64,000 nucleotides of DNA from Ectothiorhodospiraceae bacterium BW-2 (GTDB taxonomy: Bacteria > Pseudomonadota > Gammaproteobacteria > Thiohalomonadales > Thiohalomonadaceae), in NCBI GenBank assembly GCA_008375315.1, contig CP032507.1:3930071-3994070 (forward strand), written 5' to 3'. Position numbers and translations under genes: made by a program. Positions within the stretch are counted from its first letter, which is position 1. Each line of letters begins with the position of its first letter. Shown one piece after another: positions 23,101 to 31,729 of this stretch. The notes under the pieces were generated by a model, which saw only the letters and a list, made by a program, of their open reading frames with translations, was not told where the DNA came from and searched no databases.

Positions 23101-23364
23101 CGGTGGGGGCTCGTCGGTGACCGCCGCTGTGGCTGGAGGGGTAACATTTTGCAGCAGTATGCCCGCGCCACTATCGAGCGCGACAAATTGGCTTGTTTCG
23201 CCACCGCTTTGCACTATTTGCAGGGTCGGGGCGATATCGGCGTTAAAGTAGTTCTCTACGCTGTACCGTTCGCCATTAGGCCCTTCAATCACCAGATGGC
23301 CCTCTTCCCGATAGGTTTGGGTGGCATTGGCGGTCCACGCGGGTAGTTCAACGATATTGCTCAT
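17110..23364 (-). CDS. N-terminal part of giant Ig-like repeat surface protein, copy 2
   Basis: This is a 2084-residue ORF starting at ATG 23364 with an AGGAT ribosome site. It is paralogous to the copy downstream: same N-terminal module (1-75), Ala/Gln-rich LxALASGE repeats (90-560), a Pro/Glu/Thr-rich linker with three 11-residue acidic units and about 14 Glu-Pro pairs (about 790-818), then 13 Ig-like repeats of 93 residues (about 825-2025). It stops at TGA 17110 right after a G7 run inside a motif reading SRQGG. Adding one G would give SRQGGANVNDIF and continue into the next ORF, making a protein of 3744 residues. If the shift is real, this ORF makes a truncated protein without the calcium-binding C-terminus. 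Confidence 0.85.
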   Translation of the reverse strand: MSNIVELPAWTANATQTYREEGHLVIEGPNGERYSVENYFNADIAPTLQIVQSGGETSQFVALDSGAGILLQNVTPPATAAVTDEPPPSANAITDIDAEVLEQESELQLLTALANGEALEEVIEALQQQGIIDATLDSDSLINRIAEQLSQGELPGEALQQAVAEQQLAQQLLAEVESESREGSLLDALASGEDVEQQLQQAQGETDSSTFTEQLQQAISSGADIDAALAEAEAAAAEMDQADSGSAQPLSASDALLMALASGENLQQQLQTQFPDLSPDQITQMATELSQSLSAESDIGIDEAINSAETNIEQQQQAEMASDSGEADPQLQALASGDSSALPEESALTDTLVAALEEGNSFQQAMAQAIAAETAATTAEQSTLTDGDPLLTALASGGESAEEALNELEQSGGAAFQQALSEALASGAEPASALNEAAAVAEAVTTTTAAVNQPSAESQLANALASGENIETVLGESRPASPNNSTFQQALTEALASGSDLQAAVTNATTEADTIAAVSASVESGVATPEQQMITALASGDESVTTLEASSPQLENLIASQNPVAPVVATTNTPTTESPATTPPAESAAAITETDAPQSAPIETATTTAPPTEEPAATEAAPEEAIATEEPPAETEVATEEAPAESEVVAEEAPAESEVAAEEPETETDPEPETAATEVPPEETTAAAEPPPPAESEVAAETTPAEPPATSEPTEEPVTSAQNDTTTTAITDETVAVAETTTPTPATNSSPTPSNSDLTASNNNFELPVISPITPTTTVTPPTPTTPFVPTPEPEPEPEPEPEPEPEPEPEPEPEPEPVNSPPTGALLLNGTASQGETLTADTSAIVDEDGLGEFSYQWLAGGTAITSATASTYTLTQAEVGAAISVTVSYTDGQGTLESLTSATTAAVTNVNDLPTGSVVITGTATEDQILTADTSTIADEDGLGEFSYQWLAGGTAITGATAPTYTLTQNEVGQPINVTVSYIDGQGNVDSLTSIATAAVTNVNDLPTGSVAITGTATEGQTLTADTSALADEDGLGEFSYQWLAGGTAITGATASTYTLTQAEVGQPISVTVSYTDGQGTLESLTSATTAAVTNVNDLPTGSVVITGTATEDQILTADTSTIADEDGLGEFSYQWLAGGTAITGATASTYTLTQAEVGQPISVTVSYTDGQGTIETLTSAATTAVTNVNDLPIGSVTITGTATEDQTLTADTSTIADEDGLGEFSYQWLAGGTAITGATASTYTLTQAEVGAAISVTVSYTDGQGTLESLTSATTAAVTNVNDLPTGSVIITGTATEDQILTADTSTIADEDGLGEFSYQWLAGGTAITGATASTYTLTQAEVGQPISVTVSYTDGQGTLESLTSAATVAVTNVNDLPSGSVVITGTATEDQILTADTSTIADEDGLGEFSYQWLAGGSAITGATAPTYTLTQNEVGQPISVTVSYIDGQGNVDSLTSIATAAVTNVNDLPTGSVTITGTATEDQTLTADTSTIADEDGLGEFSYQWLAGGSAITGATAPTYTLTQNEVGQPISVTVSYIDGQGNVDSLTSIATAAVTNVNDLPTGSVTITGTATEDQTLTADTSTIADEDALGEFSYQWLAGGSAITGATAPTYTLTQNEVGQTISVTVSYTDGQGTIETLTSAATVAVTNVNDLPTGSVIIIGTATEDQTLTSDTSALADEDGLGEFSYQWLAGGTAITGATASTYTLTQAEVGAAISVTVSYTDGQGTLESLTSATTAAVTNVNDLPTGSVIITGTATEDQILTADTSTIADEDGLGEFSYQWLAGGTAITGATASTYTLTQAEVGQPISVTVSYTDGQGTLESLTSAATVAVTNVNDLPSGSVVITGTATEDQILTADTSTIADEDGLGEFSYQWLAGGSAITGATAPTYTLTQNEVGQTISVTVSYTDGQGTIETLTSAATAAMTNVNDLPTGSVIIIGTATEDQTLTVDTSTIADEDGLGEFSYQWFVEGTEVVGATGLTYTPTQNEVGQTISVTVSYTDGGARLESLTSAATSAVLGVNDAPTLTSAAGGTIHYSEGEGPLIMFSDVVVNDIELDILNDYGGSSITISRQGGRM
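17119..17125 (-). other. C7/G7 homopolymer at the frameshift between the two halves
   Basis: Seven Cs on the plus strand read as CAG GGG GGG CGA ATG TGA on the coding strand. Eight would read through as GCG AAT GTG AAC in the frame of 12131-17113. The domain sequence runs smoothly across the joint, so one base is missing relative to the ancestral frame. Sequencing error, a fixed mutation, phase variation and ribosomal slippage all remain possible. Confidence 0.8.
17310..20890 (-). repeat. 279-bp tandem repeat array, about 13 units, in copy 2
   Basis: This is the same 93-codon Ig-like unit as in copy 1. There is higher-order structure: blocks of several units recur (for example the sequence around 17800-18400 resembles 19190-19700). 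This suggests expansion by duplication of multi-unit blocks. Confidence 0.93.
21460..23043 (-). repeat. Direct repeat of 10083-11666
   Basis: This is the second copy of the 1584-base near-identical N-terminal coding segment; see the entry at 10083-11666. Confidence 0.9.
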
Positions 23365-23512
23365 CTACGGTATCCTGCTATTCAATAGCTCAACAGTTCG
23401 GCATCAGCTCGATTAAGATTGGGTGAAGGTATAGGAAAGTATAGTATAGATTGGCTTGTTCAAGATGAGATGGGGTTCAAAAAATTTGGCGTGTTCATTG
23501 GCACCATTAAAA

Positions 23513-23529
23513 CGCACCAAAGTGGTGCG
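23513..23529. promoter_or_regulatory. NtrC-binding palindrome upstream of glnA
   Basis: CGCACCAAAGTGGTGCG has 7-bp symmetric arms and fits the enhancer pattern GCACC-N5-GGTGC known for NtrC. It lies about 70 bases upstream of the -24 element. A further half-site (TGCACCA, 23532-23538) and a GCACCA at 23501-23506 flank it and may be weaker sites. Together with ntrBC downstream this indicates nitrogen-regulated glnA transcription. Confidence 0.8.
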
Positions 23530-23599
23530 GCTGCACCAAAAGTACCCATTTTTATCAATCTCTACTTGCCTAAAGTGGCCAGCTTGGGCTATTTTGGTG

Positions 23600-23616
23600 C
23601 TGGCACAGTTTGTGCT
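23600..23616 (+). promoter_or_regulatory. Sigma-54 promoter of glnA
   Basis: CTGGCACAGTTTGTGCT carries GG at 23602-23603 and GC at 23614-23615 with exactly ten bases between them, the spacing required for the -24/-12 elements of sigma-54 promoters. Transcription would start near 23627, giving a leader of about 70 bases before glnA. Confidence 0.85.
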
Positions 23617-23696
23617 GGTAGCTTATGACCGAAACTCAACGGCCCTAGAGGGCCGATTTAGCCAAACCCCAGTCTAACCTGCAATGGAGGACCTAA

Positions 23697-25106
23697 ATGT
23701 CAGCAGATAGCGCAATGAAGTTAATTAAAGATAGCGGTGCCAAATTCATCGACTTTCGTTTTACCGATACTCATGGTAAAGAGCAACATGTTACCGTCCC
23801 CATCAGTCAGGTTGATGAGGATACCTTTGCTGACGGTAAGATGTTTGACGGCTCCTCTATTCAGGGGTGGAAAGGGATTAACGAATCGGACATGATTTTA
23901 ATGCCCGATCCGACAACTGCAGTGGTCGATCCCTTTGCCGAAGAGACGATGGTGAATATTACCTGCGATATCGTCGAGCCCTCAACCATGGAGGGGTATG
24001 ACCGCGATCCCCGCTCTGTCGCCCGCCGCGCTGAAGAGTATCTAAAATCGACCGGCATCGGTGATAGGGCTCTATTTGGCCCCGAGCCGGAGTTTTTTAT
24101 TCTCGACGATGTTCGTTGGGGTGCCGATATGAGCGGCTGCTTCGTTAAAATCGACTCTGAAGAGGCCGAATGGAACTCCGAGCGGGTCTATAACGATGGC
24201 AACATGGGCCACCGTCCGGGGGTTAAGGGGGGCTATTTTCCGGTTCCTCCGGTCGATTCGCTACACGACATTCGCGCGGCGATGTGTCTGGCGATGGAGG
24301 ATATGGGCCTTGAGGTCGAGGTTCATCACCACGAAGTCGCGACCGCAGGTCAGTGCGAAATCGGTACTGGCGCTAATACATTGGTGCGTAAAGCCGATGA
24401 GGTGCAGTTATTAAAATATTGTGTTCACAATGTCGCCCACAGTTTTGGCAAAACCGCCACCTTTATGCCTAAGCCGCTAGTCGGTGATAATGGCTCTGGA
24501 ATGCATGTCCACATGTCTATCGCTAAAGGGGGCGACAATGTCTTCGCTGGTAACGAGTATGGTGGGATGAGCGAGACAGCCCTCTACTATATCGGCGGCA
24601 TTATTAAGCATGCTCGGGCGCTAAACGCCTTCGCTAATGCGTCAACTAACTCCTACAAGCGACTGGTTCCCGGCTTTGAAGCACCGGTTATGCTCGCCTA
24701 CTCGGCGCGTAACCGCTCTGCCTCCATCCGTATTCCTTGGGTTAATAGCCCGAAAGCGCGTCGTATTGAGGTTCGCTTCGGCGATCCAACCGCTAACCCC
24801 TATCTCTGCTTCGCAGCCTATCTAATGGCCGGTCTGGATGGTATTCAGAACAAAATTCACCCCGGTGAGGCGATGGATAAAGATCTCTACGATCTACCGG
24901 CAGAGGAGGCAAAAGCGATTCCGACCGTCTGCCATAGCTTTGACCAAGCCTTAGAGGCGCTCAATGGCGATCGCAGCTTTCTGACCGCCGGTGGGGTCTT
25001 TAGCGACGATATGATTGACGCCTATATTAATCTTAAAATGGATGAGGTCACTCGGATACGAATGACTACCCATCCGATTGAGTTCGATATGTACTACTCG
25101 GTTTAG
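23697..25106 (+). CDS. glnA: Glutamine synthetase type I
   Basis: The 469-residue protein has the usual length of the dodecameric bacterial GSI-beta enzyme, which makes glutamine from glutamate, ammonia and ATP in the cytoplasm. Visible family signatures are [11 protein letters not shown] near the N-terminus, the metal-binding [17 protein letters not shown], the ATP-site KPLVGDN neighbourhood and [11 protein letters not shown]. Tyr398 in MDKDLYDLP is the expected adenylylation site, so control by GlnE/GlnB is likely. The ATG follows a GGAGG ribosome site. It is preceded by an NtrC site and sigma-54 promoter and followed by a terminator and ntrBC, the standard gammaproteobacterial arrangement. 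Confidence 0.99.
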   Translation: MSADSAMKLIKDSGAKFIDFRFTDTHGKEQHVTVPISQVDEDTFADGKMFDGSSIQGWKGINESDMILMPDPTTAVVDPFAEETMVNITCDIVEPSTMEGYDRDPRSVARRAEEYLKSTGIGDRALFGPEPEFFILDDVRWGADMSGCFVKIDSEEAEWNSERVYNDGNMGHRPGVKGGYFPVPPVDSLHDIRAAMCLAMEDMGLEVEVHHHEVATAGQCEIGTGANTLVRKADEVQLLKYCVHNVAHSFGKTATFMPKPLVGDNGSGMHVHMSIAKGGDNVFAGNEYGGMSETALYYIGGIIKHARALNAFANASTNSYKRLVPGFEAPVMLAYSARNRSASIRIPWVNSPKARRIEVRFGDPTANPYLCFAAYLMAGLDGIQNKIHPGEAMDKDLYDLPAEEAKAIPTVCHSFDQALEALNGDRSFLTAGGVFSDDMIDAYINLKMDEVTRIRMTTHPIEFDMYYSV

Positions 25107-25160
25107 CTATATGCGACTGTCGTAACTACCGACGCCTACTGTTACGACACTCTCCTTACA

Positions 25161-25187
25161 AGCGCCTCTCACGGGGCGCTTTTTTTA
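25161..25187 (+). terminator. Rho-independent terminator after glnA
   Basis: AGCGCC and GGCGCT arms around a short loop are followed by a T7 run, just before ntrB. It probably attenuates readthrough so that ntrBC are expressed at a lower level than glnA. Confidence 0.88.
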
Positions 25188-25198
25188 GGGAAGCTGTT

Positions 25199-26317
25199 AT
25201 GACCGAAAAAGAGGTAAAAAATAGCTGCCGCCAGGTACTCGATATTCTCCAGTCGGCGGTTTTACTATTCGATAACCGGTTGATGTTGCGCTATCTGAAC
25301 ACCACCGGCGAGATGGTGCTCGGCGTCAGTATGCGTCGGGTATCAGCTATGTCGGCGTTAGAGCTGCTGCAAGATAGTGACTTAGTTGCGCTAATGGAGC
25401 AGGCGCTACAGGAGGGTAACCCGATTGCCCGTCGCGGTATCACTCTACGGCGACTCCATGGTGGCGATATTACCGTCGATTTAATGGCGATTCCCACCTA
25501 TGAGGTGAGCGATGCCCAAGAGTTGATTGTCGAAATAACCCAAATTGATCGCCGCCTGCGCATTACTCGCGAAGAGGGGCTGATGGCGATGAATCAGGCC
25601 ACTCGGGTCTTAGTACGCGGGCTCGCCCACGAAATTAAAAATCCCCTCGGTGGCGTGAGGGGTGCCGCGCAGCTATTAGAGCGCGAGCTGCATGACGAGG
25701 AGCTAAAAGAGTACACCCAAGTGATTATTCGTGAGGCGGATCGGCTTCAGGAGCTTATTGATCAGATGCTCGGCCCTAAATCGCCGCCGGTACGACGAAT
25801 GATCAGTATCCACGAAGCGCTAGAGCGGGTCAGGCAGATCGTTAAGGCCGATTTTCCCACCACACTAGAGATCATTCGCGACTACGATCCCAGCATTCCG
25901 GAGTTAATGGCCGATCTAGATCAGCTCATTCAGGCGCTAATGAATCTAGCCCGTAACGCTGCCCAAGCGGTCAACGGCAACGGCAGAGTCACCCTGCGTA
26001 CCCGAGCGGTACACCAGTTCACCATCGGCAACCAGATCCATAAACTGGTAGCGAAGATCGATATTATCGATAACGGCCCCGGTATCGACAAAGATATTAG
26101 TGAGAGTATCTTTTTACCGATGATCTCCAGTAAACGGGAGGGCACCGGACTCGGCCTGCCGATTGCCCAGTCACTCATTAATCTCCACAACGGCCTGATT
26201 GAGTGGCAAAGCCGCGCGGGACACACCCAATTTACGGTGCTGTTGCCGATTATTACCACGCCTATATCGAGCAAAACAGGAGAGAGAGATGGATGCACAA
26301 CTGTGGATTGTCGATGA
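25199..26317 (+). CDS. ntrB: Nitrogen regulation sensor kinase NtrB
   Basis: A 372-residue cytoplasmic histidine kinase/phosphatase. An N-terminal PAS-like sensor region (about 10-120) precedes the H-box GLAHEIKNPLGG with phospho-acceptor His144. An N-box (LMNLARNAAQAV) and the ATP-lid motifs DNGPGI and GTGLGLPI follow. There is no membrane segment, as expected for NtrB, which senses nitrogen status through PII protein. The start has an AGGGA ribosome site. Its 3' end overlaps ntrC by 29 bases, so the two are translationally coupled. Confidence 0.97.
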   Translation: MTEKEVKNSCRQVLDILQSAVLLFDNRLMLRYLNTTGEMVLGVSMRRVSAMSALELLQDSDLVALMEQALQEGNPIARRGITLRRLHGGDITVDLMAIPTYEVSDAQELIVEITQIDRRLRITREEGLMAMNQATRVLVRGLAHEIKNPLGGVRGAAQLLERELHDEELKEYTQVIIREADRLQELIDQMLGPKSPPVRRMISIHEALERVRQIVKADFPTTLEIIRDYDPSIPELMADLDQLIQALMNLARNAAQAVNGNGRVTLRTRAVHQFTIGNQIHKLVAKIDIIDNGPGIDKDISESIFLPMISSKREGTGLGLPIAQSLINLHNGLIEWQSRAGHTQFTVLLPIITTPISSKTGERDGCTTVDCR

Positions 26318-27734
26318 TGATCGCTCCATTCGTTGGGTGCTAGAGAAGGCGCTCAAACAGGCTGGCCTACGGGTCAAGAGCTTTGAGAGCGGCGAAGAGA
26401 CGCTAGCCCTCCTCTCCCGACAGCAGCCCGATGCTATTATTAGCGATATTCGGATGCCGGGAATGAACGGCTTTGATCTGTTAGAGCAGATTAACCGGCA
26501 GTGGCCCGAGATTCCGGTGATTATTATGACCGCTCACTCTGATCTCGATAGTGCGGTCTCCTCCTATCAGGGGGGGGCTTTTGAGTATCTCCCCAAACCG
26601 TTTGATGTCGATGTGGCGGTCGAGCTCGCCAACCGCGCCATAGAGTTTCGCAAAGAGCAGCAACATACCCCCCTACCAGAGAGCTTCACTAGCGCCGAAA
26701 TTATCGGTGAAGCCCCCTCCATGCAGGAGGTGTTTCGCGCTATCGGCCGTCTCTCCGGCTCCCATATCACAGTGCTGATTAATGGCGAATCGGGTACCGG
26801 CAAGGAGCTAGTCGCCCACGCCCTACACCGCCACAGCCCCCGCTCTAAACAGCCCTTTATCGCTATTAATACCGCCGCTATCCCCAAAGATCTGCTCGAA
26901 TCAGAGCTGTTTGGCCATGAACGGGGAGCCTTTACCGGTGCTAACTCCACCCGTGAAGGTCGCTTTGAGCAGGCAGATGGCGGGACGCTATTTCTAGATG
27001 AGATTGGCGATATGCCGGCTGAGCTACAGACGCGACTTTTGCGAGTTCTCTCCGATGGCCAGTTCTATCGAGTCGGTGGACGCCAACCGCTGCGGGTCGA
27101 TGTGCGCGTTATTGCCGCGACCCACCAAAATCTGGAGCAGCGGGTGCTAGAGGGGCGGTTTCGGGAAGATCTGTTCCACCGCCTCAATGTCATTCGCATC
27201 CATATCCCCTCCCTGCGCGAGCGGCGGGAGGATATTCCACTGTTAATTAAATACTTTATGCAGCAGGCTGCCGAAGAGCTCAAGGTCGATGCCAAGCGAG
27301 TCAACTCCGAAGTGCTGCACTACCTCTCTCGCCTCGACTGGCCGGGTAATGTGCGCCAGCTACAAAATAGCTGTCGCTGGCTGACGGTGATGTCGCCGGG
27401 GCAGGAGGTGCGACTCGACGATCTACCGCCGGAGTTGCGACAACAGCGACAGACTCAAACTGCCGTAACCGAGAGCACCGCCCTGATGCCAGCGCCTCGC
27501 CTAGCTAGCAAAGATAGCGATAATAGCTGGCTCCCACCGCTTAGGCGATGGGCACAGCAGCAGCTAGAGCGGGGCCATCACGATCTCCTTAACCTAGCCC
27601 TCCCCCAGTTCGAACGAACCTTAATTGAGGTCACGCTACAGCAAGTTGGCGGCCGAAGGCAGGAGGCGGCGCGGCTGCTCGGTTGGGGGCGAAATACCCT
27701 AACTCGAAAGATCAAAGAGCTGGGAATGGATTGA
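26289..27734 (+). CDS. ntrC: Nitrogen regulator NtrC (sigma-54 activator)
   Basis: Start chosen at ATG 26289 ([13 protein letters not shown]), preceded by an AGGAGAG ribosome site; a longer upstream reading only adds residues unrelated to receiver domains. The protein has 481 residues. The receiver domain has acidic DDD at 9-11 and phospho-acceptor Asp53 in SDIRMPG. The AAA+ domain has Walker A GESGTGKE, the sigma-54 contact loop GAFTGA, and arginine-finger region motifs. The C-terminus is a Fis-type helix-turn-helix ([20 protein letters not shown]). It is the partner of NtrB and the likely ligand of the palindrome upstream of glnA. Confidence 0.98.
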   Translation: MDAQLWIVDDDRSIRWVLEKALKQAGLRVKSFESGEETLALLSRQQPDAIISDIRMPGMNGFDLLEQINRQWPEIPVIIMTAHSDLDSAVSSYQGGAFEYLPKPFDVDVAVELANRAIEFRKEQQHTPLPESFTSAEIIGEAPSMQEVFRAIGRLSGSHITVLINGESGTGKELVAHALHRHSPRSKQPFIAINTAAIPKDLLESELFGHERGAFTGANSTREGRFEQADGGTLFLDEIGDMPAELQTRLLRVLSDGQFYRVGGRQPLRVDVRVIAATHQNLEQRVLEGRFREDLFHRLNVIRIHIPSLRERREDIPLLIKYFMQQAAEELKVDAKRVNSEVLHYLSRLDWPGNVRQLQNSCRWLTVMSPGQEVRLDDLPPELRQQRQTQTAVTESTALMPAPRLASKDSDNSWLPPLRRWAQQQLERGHHDLLNLALPQFERTLIEVTLQQVGGRRQEAARLLGWGRNTLTRKIKELGMD

Positions 27735-27804
27735 TCCGCTACGATGGGTCTATAATGGCGCTCCTTTAACGACCACAAGCTTTTAACGACCACAGCCGAC
27801 ACCA

Positions 27805-28422
27805 TTGCCCTCGACCGCCACCACCGATTGCCCCCCGCTGCTCGCCGATGCCGTGCGTCCGGCCGTCGTCGAGCTAATGCGCCAAGGGGTCGTGCTCGCC
27901 GCCAAACGACCCTCACAGTTTGAGCAGCTACAGCGCCACCTACCGCAAGTGCGCCACTATCTCGCCACTCTGTGGCTAGAGGTGGTGCTAGATGAGAGCG
28001 CCGGCATTGCGCTATTACAACAGCAACTCAGTAGTGAAGCAAAGGAGAGCCACCCCGAACTGATCCCCCCTCGCCCCCTAACTCTCTACGATACGCTGCT
28101 ACTGCTGGTGCTACGACGCCACTTTCAGCAACGAGAAACGGCGGGGGAGGAGCAGATCACTATCGATATTGAGCAGATAGAGAGCCAGTTACTCCCCTTT
28201 CTCCCACTCACTAACAGCGCCCGCCAAGATCGGCGCAAATTGAGCGGCGCGTTAGAACGGCTGCGGGAGAGGAAGATTATCCAGCCACTGCGCAGTGAGT
28301 CGGGTCGTTACGAAATTACCGCCGTTATTCGCTATGTCGTTGGCGCTGAATTTCTGCAACAGCTACTGCTTGAGTATGAGCAGCTACTCCCCGCCTCCTC
28401 CGCCCCCCCCTCGCGCCTCTGA
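27805..28422 (+). CDS. jetB: JetB/MksE-like DUF4194 protein
   Basis: A 205-residue protein resembling the DUF4194 subunit (JetB, MksE) of Wadjet SMC-like plasmid-defence complexes, which bind and cleave circular foreign DNA. No catalytic motif is expected; the second half (RRKLSGALERLRERKIIQPL) looks like a winged-helix protein-interaction segment. The earliest start is TTG 27805, with an in-frame stop at 27784 and no clear ribosome site; an internal ATG 24 codons further in is the alternative. It lies 70 bases after ntrC, behind a TATAAT-like -10 at 27751-27756. The next gene starts seven bases after its stop, so the two form an operon. Confidence 0.75.
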   Translation: MPSTATTDCPPLLADAVRPAVVELMRQGVVLAAKRPSQFEQLQRHLPQVRHYLATLWLEVVLDESAGIALLQQQLSSEAKESHPELIPPRPLTLYDTLLLLVLRRHFQQRETAGEEQITIDIEQIESQLLPFLPLTNSARQDRRKLSGALERLRERKIIQPLRSESGRYEITAVIRYVVGAEFLQQLLLEYEQLLPASSAPPSRL

Positions 28423-28429
28423 ACTCGCC

Positions 28430-31400
28430 ATGCAGAGCGATCTCTTCAGTCGTGACCAGATCCGCCTCGCCGAGCTATCGCTCTGTAACTGGGGCTCGTT
28501 TCATGGACTGCACCAGATTCGCATCGATCCGCAGGGGACACTCATTACCGGTGATAACGGCTCCGGTAAATCGACCCTCATTGATGGCCTCATGGCGCTG
28601 CTGCTACCGGCCGGTCAGACCAGTTTTAATATCGCCGCAGCTCAAGGTGATCGCCACGATCGCTCGCTAGTGACCTATATTCGCGGCAGCTACGGCACCG
28701 CCCACGACGGCTCCCGCACTCAGACCCTCTATAAACGGCCAGGGGCGGTAGTCACCGGCGTGAGCGCCCTCTATCGTCGCGATAACGGCAGCGTTATTAC
28801 CTTAACGGCACTCTTCTGGTTTACCCAATCGAGCCACGCTTTAAGCGATTTAAAACGGCTCTATCTGGTCGCCGTCGAACCTCTCTCGCTACAGACACTG
28901 CTACAGCACTTTGGCGAAGGGGAGAGTCGCCAATTGAAACAGAGACTGCGCAATAGCCCCAATAGGCAGCTATTTGATACCTTTAGTGACTATCAAGAGT
29001 GCTACTGCCGCTACCTATCGCTCCATAATCGTAACGCCCCAGCGCTGCTCTCGCGGGCACTAGGGTTAAAAAAGATCGACAATCTGACCCAACTCATTCG
29101 CGATCTGGTGCTAGAGCCGAGTGGCGTCAGCCACGATGCACGCCAAGTGGTGGCCGAATTTGACGATCTGGTGCTTATCCACCGCCAGCTCGAAGATGCC
29201 CGCAATCAGCGCGATACGCTGCAGGAGCTACCGGCGCTGCACCACCACATTAGCAGCGCCGAGGAGCAGCTACAGCAGCTACAGGCCGAACGCCGCGCAC
29301 TGAGCGTCTATCTTAGCGAGCAGGCACAGCGGCTGTGGCAACAACGCATCGACGATATCACCCTACAGCAGCAACGGCAGCAGCAGCAGATCGAACAGCA
29401 ACAGCAGCAGGAGTCCGATCTTGCCGACAGAGTTGAGCAGCTTCACGCCGCCTTTTTAAGCCGTGGCAGTGAGCAGTTACAGCAGTTGCGGCTCGAACTC
29501 GACCACGCTAGCGCCGAACAGCAGCGCATCGCCCGCCAAGCCAAACGCTATCAGCAGCTCGCCGTGCAGCTAGAGCTTAACCCCGAGCTCGAACCGACAC
29601 TATTTCAGCGCCAGCAGCAGGCGGCATTAGCGTCGATAACGGCCCTTGAGCAGCAGCGCCAGAGTCTGCTACAACAGCTCCCCGACACTCGGTTAGCCCT
29701 ACAGCAGCAGCAGCGTGAACTCAGTCAGCTTGAAGAGCAGATAGAGAGCCTCACCTCTCGTCCCGACTCGAATATCGCCCTGCCCTATCAGCAGTTTCGG
29801 CAGCAGTTAGCCTCTGAATTGGCGCTAGAGCCACCGCAGCTCCCCTATCTCGGTGAGCTCATCGCGGTCGCCGAGGATCAATCGCTATGGCAGGGGGCGA
29901 TCGAACGGGCTCTTCAGCCACTGGCCACGCGACTACTTCTCGAAAAGAGCCGCTACGAAGAGGCGATTCGCTGGCTCAATCAGCACCACAGCGGACTCCA
30001 TATCACCCTACAGCGTGTCGATATGGAGACTCTGCCCACTGCCCCGCCCACTTGGCGAGCCGACGGTATCCTCTGCCGTCTGCGTTGGCGAGAGCACCGC
30101 TATACCCGCTGGCTACAGCACTTTTTGGGCGCTGTTGACTACCACTGTGTTAATGGGCCGAGCGAACTAGCATCGCTCCCCTTTTCGATCACCCCCTCTG
30201 GCCTCATTCAGCACGAAGCGGGTCAGCTAGAGAAGCGCGATCACTCGCCTATCGACGATCAGCGCACTTGGCAGCTCGGCTTTGAGACCCACGATCGCCT
30301 GCCACTGCTACAGCAGGATCGACAGCAGTTACACCAGCAGATAGCCGCGCTACAGCAGCAGTGTCAGGCGGCGGATCGGCTCCTACAACAGCAGGATGAG
30401 CGCCTGCTGCAGTGGCAGCAGCTACTCACCATCGAGTGGGACGATATCGATCTGCCGCGAATTGAGAGACGCTATCAGCAGCAACAGCTAGATCTGGAAA
30501 AGTTAGCCGCTGCCGAAGAGGGTGCCACCACCGCACGGCAGCAGTGGCAGGAGGCGAAGCAGCAGCTCAAACAGCAGCGGGAGGCGATCCGCCGCCACAT
30601 CGCTCGTAGCGGCCTACTACAAGGCTCACTCGATGAGGCGGGTAAACATCAGCAGCGAGCCGCCACCGCCGCCGCCACCACCGATCCCCTCGATGCGGCT
30701 AGTCGAGAGGCCCTTATTGAGCGCATAGGCGAACTGACGCTACCGCAGTTAGATCAGATCCGCGATATTGAACAGCAGCAGCGGCACGAGCTAGAGCAGC
30801 GCGAAAATCGCGCCCGCAACCGCCTCCAGAGCTATAGCCGCCGAGCGGTGGCAGTCATGGTCACCTATCGGAAACAGTGGCCAACCATTGCCGCTAGCTG
30901 GGGCAGCGATCCTGAGGCGATTACCGACTATCTGCAACAGCTACAGCGGCTAGAGCAGGAGGGGCTACCTAAGCTGGTAGAGCAGTTTCGGCGGCGGCTC
31001 ACTCTCCACACCACCCAATCGCTAGCTAACATTCGCTCCCGTATTGAGGCTGAACGGGAAGATATCGCCGATCGCATTAACACCATCAATCGGGTACTAG
31101 CCCGTACCGAATTTCGTCCCGGCACCCATCTGCGACTCGGCAGTGAGATCGAGGAGTATGACTTCGTGCGCCGCTTTAACCGCCAGCTAGAGCAGCTTCT
31201 AGCCCCTACCGAACCGGAAGATCAGGAGGCGCACTACCATCAGCTACAGAAGGTGGTGAGTCAACTCGACAAAGCGACCGCCAACCAGCCACCGACGCTA
31301 GAGAGTCTGCGTCTGCTCGATCCGCGTTATCAGCTCAGCTTCTATGCCGAAGAGATCGACACCGATGGCGTAGTTAAAGATCGACTCACCTCCTCTAGCG

Positions 31401-31729
31401 GTAAGTCGGGCGGTGAGAAGGAGTCGTTCGCCGGCACCATCGTCGCCGCTAGCCTCGCCTATGTTCTCACCCCCGATGGCGGCGAACAGCCTATCTACTG
31501 CACCGTTTTTCTCGATGAGGCCTTCTCTAACAGCGCCGAGGCGGTCAGTCGCCGAGTGCTGCGAGTCTTTCGGGAGTTAAAGCTCCATGTCAATCTGATT
31601 ACCCCGTTCAAAAATCTCAATTTAGCGCGAGAGTCGGCCCGCTCGCTCATTATTGTCGAACGCGATAGCGCAACCCATGAGAGCCGCAGCTGTGAGGTGA
31701 CGTGGGAGGAGATTGAAAAGAAGCCATAG
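28430..31729 (+). CDS. jetC: JetC/MksB-like SMC-type ATPase
   Basis: Start chosen at ATG 28430, giving 1099 residues; the frame is open further upstream but that stretch overlaps jetB and encodes low-complexity residues. Walker A GDNGSGKST is at 41-49. A long Gln-rich coiled coil follows on each side of a hinge-like central region. ABC signature SGKSGGEKE and Walker B TVFLDEAFSNS lie near the C-terminus. This is the layout of MukB/MksB/JetC motors, which form a ring with a kleisin and move along DNA. The kleisin (jetA/mksF) and nuclease (jetD/mksG) genes are not beside it. Its stop abuts the stop of the convergent gene with no spacer. Confidence 0.85.
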   Translation: MQSDLFSRDQIRLAELSLCNWGSFHGLHQIRIDPQGTLITGDNGSGKSTLIDGLMALLLPAGQTSFNIAAAQGDRHDRSLVTYIRGSYGTAHDGSRTQTLYKRPGAVVTGVSALYRRDNGSVITLTALFWFTQSSHALSDLKRLYLVAVEPLSLQTLLQHFGEGESRQLKQRLRNSPNRQLFDTFSDYQECYCRYLSLHNRNAPALLSRALGLKKIDNLTQLIRDLVLEPSGVSHDARQVVAEFDDLVLIHRQLEDARNQRDTLQELPALHHHISSAEEQLQQLQAERRALSVYLSEQAQRLWQQRIDDITLQQQRQQQQIEQQQQQESDLADRVEQLHAAFLSRGSEQLQQLRLELDHASAEQQRIARQAKRYQQLAVQLELNPELEPTLFQRQQQAALASITALEQQRQSLLQQLPDTRLALQQQQRELSQLEEQIESLTSRPDSNIALPYQQFRQQLASELALEPPQLPYLGELIAVAEDQSLWQGAIERALQPLATRLLLEKSRYEEAIRWLNQHHSGLHITLQRVDMETLPTAPPTWRADGILCRLRWREHRYTRWLQHFLGAVDYHCVNGPSELASLPFSITPSGLIQHEAGQLEKRDHSPIDDQRTWQLGFETHDRLPLLQQDRQQLHQQIAALQQQCQAADRLLQQQDERLLQWQQLLTIEWDDIDLPRIERRYQQQQLDLEKLAAAEEGATTARQQWQEAKQQLKQQREAIRRHIARSGLLQGSLDEAGKHQQRAATAAATTDPLDAASREALIERIGELTLPQLDQIRDIEQQQRHELEQRENRARNRLQSYSRRAVAVMVTYRKQWPTIAASWGSDPEAITDYLQQLQRLEQEGLPKLVEQFRRRLTLHTTQSLANIRSRIEAEREDIADRINTINRVLARTEFRPGTHLRLGSEIEEYDFVRRFNRQLEQLLAPTEPEDQEAHYHQLQKVVSQLDKATANQPPTLESLRLLDPRYQLSFYAEEIDTDGVVKDRLTSSSGKSGGEKESFAGTIVAASLAYVLTPDGGEQPIYCTVFLDEAFSNSAEAVSRRVLRVFRELKLHVNLITPFKNLNLARESARSLIIVERDSATHESRSCEVTWEEIEKKP

